Source: Gossypium raimondii (Eukaryota > Streptophyta > Magnoliopsida > Malvales > Malvaceae). From it: DNA of 64,000 bases. The position numbers were made by a program, and so were the translations under genes. Shown one piece after another: positions 1 to 11,677 of the stretch (its first letter is position 1; every line of letters begins with the position of its first letter). The stretch spans positions 9,920,001 to 9,984,000 of the forward strand of contig NC_068569.1 in assembly GCF_025698545.1 (NCBI RefSeq), in the 5' to 3' direction. Under the pieces are notes generated by a model, which was not told where the DNA came from, did not search any database, and worked only from the letters and a program-made list of their open reading frames with translations.

Positions 1-503
1 CTGATCTCTTGTGTAGGTAGTTGAAGAACAGCTTGTCCTTATTGATACTGTGTAAGTGCAGCTCCCCACATTCTATCAAAGGAACGATGTAAAACAGTAT
101 GTTTTAGAAGTTAAATGAAACAACCCATAAAAACTGACACTATATTTGTCTTTTCCCTCATAAACTTCCTGGAAATTTCATGAACAGGGGAATCTGTAAC
201 ACTGAAGTTTCCCAGCAAGATTTGCTCAAACAAACTCTCACCAAAACAATCTCATAATCGAAGATGTTTTCAAGGCATGTATGGATATTAATCACTTGGG
301 AAATGCTACATATTAGTGGAATGAGTTGGAAAAGAAGCAGAAGGAAGAGATCAATCTAATCGGAGACATAATCATACCTGGGTTGCATTGACCTTGAAGG
401 ATTCAAGAGGCTGAGGCTGAAGCAGTGGAAGGATGCGCTTACCATCAGCTATGGTGAAGAAGATGAAAGTCAACGGGAGCAAATAGATCACTGCTCTCAT
501 CAT
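1..503 (-). CDS. Embryo-specific protein ATS3-like, 5' part (runs off left edge)
   Basis: Two exons are visible on the minus strand. Exon 1 (503 to 378) encodes 42 residues beginning MMRAVIYLLP, a secretory signal peptide followed by a PLLQPQPLESFKVNATQ segment. It ends at a CAG/GTATGA donor. Exon 2 starts at 72 after an AG acceptor in the same phase and reads NVGSCTYTVSIRTSCSS then TTYTRDQ before the window ends at base 1. This Cys-rich start is typical of the ATS3 (embryo-specific 3) family, secreted plant proteins with a PLAT/LH2-like fold and no settled biochemical role. The rest of the gene lies outside the window. Family assignment is from memory of the motif; exon 2 may end exactly at base 1 or continue. 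Confidence 0.8.
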
Positions 504-613
504 CTTCCAAGTCACTATTTTCTGTGAAGAGGAGAAAAACTAGCATCTATCTGGGTAACAAACTCCTACCGGATATATAATCTAAATCATTGACCAAAAA
601 TTATATATTTAGA

Positions 614-967
614 TTAAAATATGCTATTAGCCCCTGTACTTTGAAAATTTTTTATATTTAGTCCTTACCCTTAAAATTTTAAAATTTAAGTCCTCCTAGT
701 TTTTTATTTAAAATATCAGTCCAGTCATTAAAATCGTAAGTATTTTCTATCAAAATTTGTCAATTTGGAAATTAATTAGGTTGCCCTCATATAACATAAA
801 TTAAATATATAAAATAGACAAATTTTGACTGAAACTACCAACTAATTATGATGATTGGACTAAGATTTTTAAATTGAAAAAGTAGGAGGGTTGAATTTTT
901 AACTTTTAAAGCATGAGGATCAAATCTGAAATTTTGTACAATTACAGTGACTAACAGCATATTTTAA
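614..967. mobile_element. MITE-like element with terminal inverted repeats
   Basis: A 17-nt terminal repeat TTAAAATATGCTATTAG (614-630) is matched in inverted orientation by CTAACAGCATATTTTAA (951-967) with one mismatch. The internal sequence is non-coding and AT-rich, and its two halves are roughly mirror-related (CCTGTACTTTG-like text near one end, an inverted counterpart near the other). I cannot fix a target-site duplication. Similar 'gctattag..cctgtact' text recurs near 27450, suggesting a family. Confidence 0.6.
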
Positions 968-1666
968 CCAAATATTGAATGTAAATACAATTCGAGCTTT
1001 CTAGTAAAAAGAAAGGGTAGGTGAGTCTTTTGAGTGAAAGGCAAAAAAGAAATATCACAACATTGTACTGTTCTAAGTTTGATCCAAATTAATGTCCCCT
1101 TTTCATTGTCCTATATTATCTTGGCAGTATCTTCGTACTTATATTTTTATTGTGTTAAAAATTATTTAAAATAACCGAATCTACCAACTAAGTTGAAAAG
1201 GGGTACTAATTAACAAAGGTCCAAAGGAGAGGATGACAAATGTTTTCCCAGCTCATTCATGTGCATATGTTTCTGCTTTTCATCTACCCAAGAAAATACA
1301 GAGTTTCAGAAATCTCTTCATCTTTTATCCTTATAAATCCATGTTTTACTTCTTCTTCTTTTCTCACTATTCAGTCTTGTAAGAAAAGCTCACCATATCT
1401 ATCAAATATTTACTCAGATGTCACTGCATAGAAATAGAACCAATTTGGTCATTAAAAGACACCCTGGTGAACCAATATTACATTGGACATTTCCCTTGTC
1501 TTTGTTCGTTTAATAGCATCCATAGCATTTCAATCTGTGCTGTTGTTTCCCATGTCCTATTTACATTGGATAGTATTACATCATAACAGTTGGTTCATGT
1601 TCTTGAAATGAAATCTATAATCTATCATATGGAATTTTTCTTGCTTGTGTTGAATGAGATTGGGCG

Positions 1667-2532
1667 TTAGGGATGACTGGGGGGAGAGAGACGGTCAAGT
1701 ATTTCTTCACATCCTCTGATAAGATTGTAAAGCAAATCGGTAGAGAAGAATGGCTGTTGAAGAACTCTTGGCATGTAGAATGAGTAAACTGAAGTATAGG
1801 CACCCGTCCGCTTCTTGTGCTTCTTCACGATCTTCATCAACCCTGTTTAAACCATGTTCATTTTTCTAGGTTACAATTAATTCTGCCTATTACTATTTCA
1901 GCTCTCTTAATCGATGGTGATTGATAATTTTCATTTCGTCTTCAATGACACTTAACTCAGCTACTGATTACCTATGATTTACAATACTAATCAACATGAC
2001 TAAAAAGGGTAGGTGGTATATCTACCTGCAAAGTTAATGACACTGTAATGTAGCAGCATCACCATCTCTGAATGAAAACCCAAAATTTCTTTCTGCAATT
2101 CCAACATTTCTTCATTACCGTTCACGTTTTCAGCCCTGATTTCCAGCTCCTGAGATGAAACGCCCAAAACCAATTAATTTATTTCAAGCCAAAATGTACT
2201 TGTTGCACAATTCCACACACACACACAAAAAGAAACAAAGTTTTGATTTAATTGTATGGAAAGAATCAATATGATACCCTGAATCCGATTATGTAATCTT
2301 CCTCTTTGTCGATGTAAAAGGTATTGATCTTATCAAGTTCCCTGGCGAGTAACAGGGCAAACCCCATTTCTTCAGTTGGCCACGATCTTGACCTTTTCTT
2401 TCCATTTGAATTAAAACGAATGGGGTTTATCAGTTTCACTTCCCTCTTCAATGCCTTGTAAGACATAAACTCGTCTCGCCACTCAGGTAAGCTTTTTGCT
2501 ACCTCCGCTCGATGTTTTTTTCCGTGTTTCAT
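1667..2532 (-). CDS. SPX domain protein (phosphate-starvation signalling, SPX1/2/3 class)
   Basis: Three exons: 2532-2278, 2149-2026 and 1842-1667, all with GT-AG introns in phase, give a 184-residue protein. The start MKHGKK was chosen because SPX proteins begin with MKFGK; the upstream in-frame ATG at 2586 adds residues unlike the family. Visible motifs are LPEWRDEFMSYKALKR in helix 2, KEEDYIIGFRELEIR, EILGFHSEMVMLLHYSVINF, GLMKIVKKHKKRTG and VLQQPFFSTDLLYNLIRGCE. The Lys-rich patches match the inositol-pyrophosphate pocket of SPX domains. Stand-alone SPX proteins bind PHR transcription factors when phosphate is sufficient and block them. At 184 residues it is shorter than typical SPX1/2 and ends soon after the domain, most like SPX3. 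P1BS-type sites upstream fit the known feedback regulation. Confidence 0.9.
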
Positions 2533-2572
2533 CTCTATCTCACTGTTCCTATAACTGGTGAAGAGCCTAAGC

Positions 2573-2732
2573 GGATATTCATGCACACCTGGATTTGTAT
2601 ATAAAATGTCTTTAGAAAGGCATTACTTTGGGTGGAAGCTTGGAGCAATGAAGATTACGAGGTAGAATATTATTTGATGCTGTCCATTGCAAAACCAGAA
2701 TATTCTACCTACACTGCAGAATATGCATATTC
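2573..2732. promoter_or_regulatory. Cluster of P1BS (PHR1-binding) sites upstream of the SPX gene
   Basis: Four matches to the palindromic consensus GNATATNC lie just upstream of the SPX start codon: GGATATTC (2573-2580), GAATATTC (2698-2705), GAATATGC (2719-2726) and GCATATTC (2725-2732). The last two overlap inside a perfect palindrome, CAGAATATGCATATTCTG. A TATA-like stretch (minus strand TTTTATATAC, about 2597-2607) lies between the upstream three and the ATG. PHR1-type factors bind P1BS as dimers and activate SPX genes under phosphate starvation (established for Arabidopsis and rice). Use of these sites is inferred. Confidence 0.7.
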
Positions 2733-5027
2733 TGCGATGCTGCTGCTGCAAATGTTTTCCCTCTCATTCGTTGTATTATTTGTATATATAAAACGTCTAC
2801 ATCACATCTTTCTCCAATCCATCGGAAATATCCATGAGATCCTACTTGGCAATAGCATCAATAGATGTGCTTTTTCTGTCTTTGGCAGTTTTTGGAAGGA
2901 CAGTGCCGATAAAACCATTTGTGACATGTTGAAACATCCATAGAATATGATAATATTTTATACATGAAGAGTAAATCACCAGGTTTACTATTAACATTAA
3001 GTTTAACAAATTGTGGGTCGGACACCTTTACAATCAAGTTTTCAATTTTTCTAACCTCGGCTATTGGTGCAACTGCAGTAGCATTGGGCGTTCACCCCAA
3101 CAATAATTCTATTTGTTGTGTCTAATTTTTTGTGCTAGGTTTTTTGAACGCTTAGGTTGAAGTTATATCTATAAAATTCATGTTTGTTTGAGTTAGCTAA
3201 ATTAAATTAGTGTAAGTTAAGTGAAAATGATGATTCAATTTTATAAAATTTATCTCAATACTTCTTTAATTTTTCTTTTTAATAGAATTTCGACTTAATT
3301 TACAATTATATAACATCTTAAAGTTGAAGATGAATAAAAGAAAATTATTTATAAAATTTTGAAGTGTAATCTCTCAATAATTTAAGATCTTATAAATAAT
3401 TTTTGTGGGGTTTAGTTAAAATATTTTAATATTAATTTATTACTCTTAAACGCAATCATTTTTAATTAAAATTTCATAAAAATATTTAAATAGATGACAT
3501 ATTGATACATAATTATATTTCTATGTTACTAGTACAATAATAAATAATTATAATTAAAATAAATCTAAATTAGATTCACACATGCACGACTTATACTACA
3601 ACAAATTCAAATTAAAAGTCTACATATAATTTACGCATTAAAAAAGCAACTTTACCCCATTGGTATTTACTACATCATCATTACTTGCTTTGCAAAATCA
3701 ATTTTATTTTAATAGAGAATTGAAAATATAACGACAAATGTCTACTCGCCATTGGGCGACCTTGTGAAACGTAAATAGTTGTTTTTGATTTTTCACGTCC
3801 TTTTCTATATAACAAATTGAAATTTGGTTGTTTCGACAAGCATTAAACACGTGGAACCAAACAAATCAATCTGAATTTCAGGAAACAAGGATTATGTCGT
3901 AATAAATGAAAATTGTCTATTTTTACCCAAAATAAATTATTTTTAAATAGTTCCAGTTTGAAAAGTATAAGCTTATTATTTGGTTTTCGGAGAGAAAATG
4001 CCAGTTAATCTAAAGACAGTGAGACTGAATTGCAGAAAAAGGAGGGGACGCGTGTAAGAGTGTCAAAATCGTACACCAGCCGGGTCTTGATTTCACATGA
4101 TTGATTGGACACATGGTGCTCTGCTGCTATGCCCAACTGGTGGGTTCTCCCATCTTCCGTGCCTCCATCATTTGATCTCTCTCACCACTACATTTTATCC
4201 ACATACTGATTTTTGTTGGCAAAGATTTGTGACTTGTCGAAAAATCACATAGATTTCTAAAATTTATGGTTTCTATGTCACGAAAACAGATGTATGCTTT
4301 TTTTTTTCTAGCAATTACAAAAATTTTGGTTTATTTTGTTTTTGTTTAATTAAATAGCTAGAGCTTCTCAGTTGATAAATGATTGTCAGAAACAGAGCCT
4401 TTCATCATATGTAGCAATTATCGATACTTGCATGCTTTGTTCTGTTAAAATATTCAACACAGAGAAAATTCGATGAATTAATGATATATATGATTTAATT
4501 TACTGAGTTAAATTATTTTTTTGTTAAAAATAAAATTAATTATTTGATATTCTCAATAAAATATTTTTAATATAAAAAAACCATTGACTCAGTGTTCTAG
4601 AAGGCCATGAGCACAGGTTGTCCCATGTCCTCCAAAAGTTCCTCCTCCCTTCCATTTTGCCTTCTCCGTGTGGTGCACTTATTTTATAAAATGCCAAATC
4701 CCACACCGAACTCCATAAGAAGAACGCCAGAGAATTCCAGATTCTCACGCCTATTTCTTCCTTCTTTCTTTCTTTAAGATCTCAAATATCCCCACATTCT
4801 TCATTTCGACCTTTTTCTTTTCCTCAAAAAATAACCCCCCCCCCCATTTTATTTTTTCAATCTATATATAGAAACTCAATTACCCACTTTATTTTAAAAT
4901 TTCCCTACACGTCTTACCTACTTAGTTTTTATTTTTGGTGAAATCTTACTCTACTTAGTTGTACAGCTTTAACTGCAACTTTCTTTGGTGGTTTCTTAGT
5001 GACAGTTTGGTGTGTGGTGGTGCCACT
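2733..5027. other. Intergenic spacer, no gene recognised
   Basis: AT-rich sequence without a convincing reading frame. It holds the distal SPX promoter on the left and, on the right, the promoter of the next gene with a TATA-like CTATATATAG at about 4862-4871 and a C12 tract near 4838. No transposon ends were recognised. Confidence 0.5.
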
Positions 5028-5194
5028 ATGTCTTCAGGAATATGTTCACAAAGTGGTCTGGTGTTAGCTACTGCTATGGTTGTCTCCAGCACTGTGATTT
5101 TCCTTACTTTTTCGAGGCAAAAGGCTTTGCCTCCTCCTAAGCAAACTCTTCGTCCTTGCATCTCTTCAGGTATACACTAATGGGGTCTCTTTAG

Positions 5195-5226
<32 letters not shown>

Positions 5227-5519
5227 TCTCCTTTTTTGTTGTTAAATTATGACATATTTTTGTTATTGATGGGTGGTGGATTTTGTCAGAGGGGAAGAAA
5301 AGGGATAAAAAGAAGAAAAAAGTGCAGTTCGCTGAGAATGTGAAGGAAACAAATGGGAATGGAGAAGAGTATAGGAAAGAACAACGAAAGAAGATAATGG
5401 CGGAAGCAGCAGAAGTTGATAGATTTTGCAGAAATGAAATGCCGCCTAACAGGATTGCTTTATTCAATGGAATTCTCAGGGATCGTGTTCGTTTCCATAG
5501 AATGGAGAGTTCTTATTGA
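5028..5519 (+). CDS. Small single-pass membrane protein, conserved plant unknown
   Basis: Two exons, 5028-5169 and 5290-5519, joined by a short GT-AG intron (donor TTCAG/GTATAC, acceptor GTCAG/AGGGG), give 123 residues. The N-terminal part MSSGICSQSGLVLATAMVVS plus STVIFLTFSRQK forms one membrane segment. It is followed by a Lys-rich stretch (KRDKKKKKVQFAENV), an acidic/basic helix and a conserved-looking end, MPPNRIALFNGILRDR then VRFHRMESSY. Plant genomes hold uncharacterised proteins with this same tail; I know no function. A TATA-like box about 160 bp upstream supports transcription on this strand. The intron contains a TA microsatellite. Confidence 0.75.
5195..5222. repeat. (TA)n microsatellite
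   Basis: About 13 uninterrupted TA units inside the intron of the small membrane protein gene. Confidence 0.95.
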
Positions 5520-8500
5520 TTTTTAACTCGCTTCTAAATTTTGGGAAAAAAAAAGTTTCATTTTTTTAATATAAAAAAAGCCACTTTGGTAGAATGTAAG
5601 TAATGAAAATGTCGGGAAAAAATATATTACTGTTGTAAATTTCATCCTTTTTGACTTTTTATAATTTTATCCAACTTTATAAATCATAAACTACACATTA
5701 TTTTTTACTTAACTTAGATGAACATTAAATTTATCTAATACTTTTTATATATAATTTTATTTTAATTAAATTTTCGCGTGCTATTAACATAATCTCATTT
5801 TAAATTTATATATTGCATCACAATAAATATATTTATCAAAAATAAATTGATATATTTATACTACGAAAGACTTAAAACCAAAGTTACATATTTTTCAAAA
5901 TGTAAATTAAATAAAAATTATTTGTAATTATCAGTAAAGAAAAGAAAATATTTTTAGTTTTGTCAAGTATGAACTGTTTTCATCAATATTTTGTCTGGAC
6001 TCATCCTTTAGTTTAGAAATCTACAAATGAAAAGTTAAATATTTTGATTAATTAATTCCTAATTCTGGTAAATAAACAGCACAGGTAAGTTAATTATATG
6101 GTCATATTCCTAATCTGCACTTTTGAATGTCGATATTTTGCAGCATAAAAATCTGGTAAAGAAGATTAAAATGAAGAAGCCAGTTGCAAATTGACAAAGC
6201 AATACCATATTTAATGTTTGCTTATACGAGTGGTTTCAATTTATTTTGACCCACAAGATTTTATCTCGTGATTTAATTTGGGCCAAACAAAAGTAAATGG
6301 ACCGCATTAATCATCTAGCTTTTTGTGTTTAACAGTAGTGTAAGTTTTGGATTGGTTAATTTGGCAAAGATTGATTGCTATGCCTGGGGCCACCATGCTG
6401 GCTGCCTTTCTCAATTATTCAGATTTAGTGAGCGTCAGTTTTACAAGAAAAAAAGGACCCACCCATTTTTGCCCCCCTCATTTGACCAATCAGCCCATAT
6501 CTATCTTTATCACTGTTGATGTATGGGTTAATACTTATTGACAAGTAGAAAAATATATTTCAAATTTAAATTGTTTAATAATATACATTGAAGGCTGGAA
6601 GAAAAATTGTTTAAATTTTAATTTGTAAATTTATAATATTTAAAGTTGTTTAATGAAAATAAATTGAACTGTAAAAAAAGATGATAATTTTTTATTGGTG
6701 TAGAGTGTAGACGATGTGAACAAACTTGTTAATATTATGTTATTTTATATTTTTATTTATGACGTGTCTTTGTCATGGTAATTTAAGTTTATTTTAAATA
6801 ATTTATTTACCATATTTTTATTGCGTCAAATATTATAAATTTATAAAAGAAATCACATATTTATAAAAACTATTAAAATATTTTTTATATTTATTTTAAT
6901 TTTGAAATTTTAAAAATTAACTAAATATTTATGTGTCATCCACGTGGCAATCCATGTGTTTGTTACATAAGTAAAGTTAAAAATGTTAACTTTTTCGTCC
7001 ATCTTAGAGTGATTTGACAAAAAAATATAAGTTTAACGGTTAAAAGAGATGAATGATCGAATAGAAAGCTAAAATAAATTTTTTATAAAGTTAGAGAACC
7101 AAATAAGTCATTATGTCATATAATTAATTAAAATTTTGAAGTTTAAAATAAATTAAAAGAAATATTAATAATTTGAATCATTATACCAATCATAAATTAA
7201 TAATTGAATTTGATGTAATTGAAGTGTCTCAATTATATTTTCCAATTATCCGTGAGATGTGAGAATTCAAGTAATCATGCAAACAATTACACTAAAGTCA
7301 AATTTTAAAAGTTATTTTAATACAAATTATAAAATTATATATAATATATGCATGAATACATATGGGCCTTCGAAATGGTTATGACATTATAAATCCCAAA
7401 AATTATATTATAAAAATAATTTGTGTATTTTATAAAATTATATCAAAAATTATATTATTTAAATCTTAAAAATTAAAGTTATAGTCAAAAATTATTATAA
7501 AATAATTTACATGTTATAAAAATGTTATAAAATATTTATTTATAGAATTTTATAATCAAGAAGTACGGACATAATTTATTTTATATTGTAAAAATAATAA
7601 ATTTATTCATAAAAAATACTATAGCTTTTCTATCACTACTTATTTATAAAAATAAAATTATGAAAAATTTTATATTTTTATAATAAGTGTTACGAAAGTT
7701 ATTAGATAATTTATAAAACCTTATTTATAAAAGTTATATAATATAATTTTATATAATTTTACTTGATTTACGTATTATAAAAAGGATATAATCTAGCATA
7801 AATCTTTCTCTAATTTTTTTTTACCATTCGCCTTTATCCAAATTAAGTTTATATAAATCTTTATAATTAAAACTACAAAATATTTGGACAAGTGAACCCA
7901 AATATTATAAAGTTGGTGCTAATTTTGCAAATACAATAGATTTTCTTGTACTATATCATGAAGGTATAAGTATAATATCATTTGAGAGAATGGTACTGCA
8001 CAATCATTATAGATAGCTTGTGAATTCTTTAATTTAAAACATTTAAAGCTTCAAAATGTGGTTGGAAAGACATTTGTTGTTCTAGTAAACTATTTCTAAT
8101 ATTAACAACATCACATTAGTATAACATAAATAGATAATGTTTGATCCTATGAACATGTATATTTCATAACTTCAATCATAGGTAGAATTGAGATGATCTG
8201 TACTTCGAAAAGTACATGGAAAAATGAGATTTCTTGATAATCTTAATGATGCAGATTTATATTCAGATGATAATAAACTCGATCAAGGACCAACACATGA
8301 TGCTAAGGAGCATATGTTAAATATTAAAAAAAGAATAACTCAACAAATATATACCAGGACAATTAGATAAATTTGCATATCATGTTTTATTTTTTTATTA
8401 GCAATTGCATTATCAACTACTTTTTAGATTAATAATATATATGATGATTTGATTTTAAATTTTGTTGTTTAAAATTTTTTCACGAAAATTTTATAGTAAT

Positions 8501-11230
8501 TAATATTTTTAAAAATTATATAAATTATGTAACGGTATAATTACAAATTATACTATCAAACAAGACATAGATAATTACGATATAATTACACTTTATCAAT
8601 CAAATACGCCTAAAAATTTACAAATATTTATAATTACAAGAGAGTATAACTACAAAATTAATAATTATATTTTCAATCAATTATTTTGTGTTTCACAAAC
8701 AAACCCTAAACTTTATGGTCATACTTTTTAATTATTGAAAATGATGAATAAAATGGTCAAAAATAAGCGTCTAAGTGTTTGGTCGGATTGTAGCCCACCG
8801 TTATGATGGTGAATTTATTGGTTTTGATTATTTAAATGTTTCTATTCAATTGCAGGGCAATTGTTATTTGGTGGCATATTCGCTATGCCAAATATAATTC
8901 TTCTATATTAAAATACGGGAATATTAAAATTATATATAAGTTGTATAATTTGATATATCAACTTTAATTTTATATAATTATACACATTCAACTTTAGTTT
9001 TGGTCCAAATATATATATAAAATTTTGATTTTTATTCAACCGAAATATTAAAATAAATAAATATATCAATTTATTTTTATATTAGATAAGTATAATTATT
9101 TGTGCATGTAATATGTAAATTTAAAATAATGATTATAACCGTAATAGTGTTAATTATTTACAAAACTTAAATAAAATCAAATTTTATACATAACTTCATA
9201 CATTAAACCAATAAGCAACATTTCTAAAAATAAAATATTAATTAATTTTTATATCGCTGTAAGAGGCCCACATTAACACGGGCCTCTTTTTCGTCTTGGA
9301 TGAGTAGTCCAATAAGGCTTTAATATTTTCAAGAATATTAATTTAGAATTGCAATAATTAAATGTTTTGCAAGATAATTGAATAAGTGTGTTTTAAAATA
9401 TTCCAAAAATAATTACAAAATAAAATTAAACTATTTCAACATGCAAATTTATAAATAAAAAATATTTAAACTAAAACTCGCATTATATATATGTTTATAT
9501 ATAAATACCATTCAAATTTAATATTCACAAATAGAGAACTGTTATTGCATATGGAGGAGTAAAATCTTACTGTATTTTATTCACTTCAATAAAACTATGG
9601 TGTGTGAGTCATGGTGCGACGGTAATTTATTTCTGTTAATAGCGTGTGAGTTATAAAAAATTTAAAATTAATTTTTATTGATCGGCTCTTAGTTTATTTG
9701 CCATTGTTATTGTTGTTAATATAGGAGCACGTGAGTTTATATAAAAAGAACAAATATGATAAGAACCTATAATGAGGTTAAGGTTCATTTGTTTCAATGA
9801 AAATATTTTTCAGAAAATAATTTATAGAAAATGACTTAGTTTTTTGAAAAGTTAATATTTTCTAATGTTTGGATGGATCTGCAAAATATTTTCATTGTTT
9901 GGTAGATTTCAAAATATTTTTAAAAAGTTGTTTTCAACGAAACAAATATACATTTGAGGTTTTATTATATTTTCATTGTTTAATTGAGTTTTTTTTCAGA
10001 GAGCTTAGTTATATTTCAATTAATCATGTTTTGATTTTAATTAATCTTAATTAAGCTTAATTGTTAATTTCAGTATATTAAGGAATATAAATTTATGTTT
10101 AATTAAGTTGAAAGTGGTAAATATTTATTTTGAATATTATTTGGATGAGTTAGTTGAAAAATGATTTAACTTGATAAAAATTGAAGTAAGGACAATATTA
10201 TAAAATTTGTAAATTTTCAAGTTCTAAGGGTATGAGTAGTAAAATTTGAAACATTGATGTAGTAACTAGTAACTAAATTATATGATTATGAAATATGAAA
10301 AATTGGGAAGTTGAGCATAAAATAGTAAAGTTTGAAACTACAAGGGTTAAATAATAAAGACTTCAAAACTTGAGTTTTAGGACTAATTTACATTACTTGA
10401 GAATTTACAATTTTGAAAAATAGAATATGAAAGTTTAACTGTTCAAAAATCAAATACTAAATTTTGGAAATTTTGACAATTTTTGCTGTAAGGATTAAAT
10501 TATAAAATCTGGAAATTTTAGAAAAGAGACTTTTACAAAATTGTACAAAACGAAGTTTAGGACTGAACTCTAGAACAAGAAAATCTGATTTTGAGGAATT
10601 AAGTTGTAGACTAGTAAAAATTTGGATTTTAAGGACTAAATAATAAAAAATAAAAAATTAGAATATAAGGGACTGTTTTACTTCGACAGTGAATAGAGCT
10701 TCCTTTTTGTTGCTCTGAGCTTTCCCTTTTTGTTTCTTCGACAGTGAAGATACTGAACAAAGCCTTATTAATTTAAAAAAATGTCTTACGGACAAAAAAA
10801 TTGATAAGACATTTTCCTTAAAAAAAATTTTGATTTTACTTTTTGAAGAATGATTTGCTTTGGTATTTAATTTTCACCAAACAAATACAGTAAAACAATG
10901 AAAACATTTTATATGCAAACAAATACCCTAATGTTAAAAAGAACTTCTAAAAATTATGATAATTTCATTCTCATTTTTTTATTTCATAAATTCCCAAATT
11001 TGTTAATTACTTATTATTTTATCAAATTTAATTTCTTACATGAAGATTCAATTTTAAGAAAAGATAATTTTTAAGATAAAATTTAAATAATAGCATAGAA
11101 ATAACAATAAGTTTTTAAGGGTTTTTTTTTTAATATTTAAAAAAGGTCCACCAAAAACAAAATATGGAACTTTGTATTTTGTTGACTTATTACCAAAAAA
11201 AAAAAAAAAGGGTTAAAAGGAACACTTCAG
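5520..11230. other. Long AT-rich intergenic region
   Basis: Nearly 6 kb of AT-rich DNA with no credible gene. The part at 7360-7800 is a low-complexity mixture of TATAAAAT-like words. A candidate degraded element spans about 9778-10931: GGTTCATTTGTTT at the left end resembles the inverted right end (GGGTATTTGTTTG read from about 10931), and CTTCGACAGTGAA occurs twice (about 10682 and 10738). I am not sure enough to call the element separately. Confidence 0.5.
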
Positions 11231-11490
11231 CATAAGGAAAGCTTAAACAGAACTCTTTGGTCTATGTAAGCTCTGCTTTTTTTCTTTTTTCTTTTAATCC
11301 TTCAAATTGCCCAAGTTGCTGGAAAAGAAAGACTGAGAAGAAGAACAATAATAAAAGAGGAAAAATAAGACTCAAAAAGGCATCATCAGGGAAGGGCAAT
11401 TTTTCGAGCAACTAGAGACGCTGAATAAAACAAAGAAAACCCAAATTGACACAGGTAAATTTGTTTTCTTTCCCAAGAAGAATCAATCAA

Positions 11491-11534
<44 letters not shown>
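11491..11534. repeat. (TA)n microsatellite in 5'UTR intron
   Basis: About 20 TA units within the probable 5' leader intron of the DUF4050 gene. Confidence 0.95.
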
Positions 11535-11538
<4 letters not shown>

Positions 11539-11677
11539 ATGTCTACTGGGTTTTTGTTCCATTTCCATGAATTTGATTAACTTTTGTTTCCTCAATGTTT
11601 GGTCTTTCATTTCAGGAAATCAGATTCCATTGAGTTGCAGATCTCTTTTAGCTTTTGCTAGTTCTTGTTTTGTATAT

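Noticed and set aside
2632-2943. 103-residue open frame on the plus strand.
   Set aside because: Lies in the SPX promoter; no family signal and no matching context.
7360-7800. TATAAAAT-rich tract, considered as inserted organelle DNA or a matrix-attachment region.
   Set aside because: No organelle gene or conserved block recognised; composition alone is not evidence.
8224-8370. 48-residue frame (MRFLDNLNDADLYSDDNKLD...) recalling the tail of a DDE-type transposase.
   Set aside because: Too short, no catalytic motif, no terminal repeats; resemblance only impressionistic.
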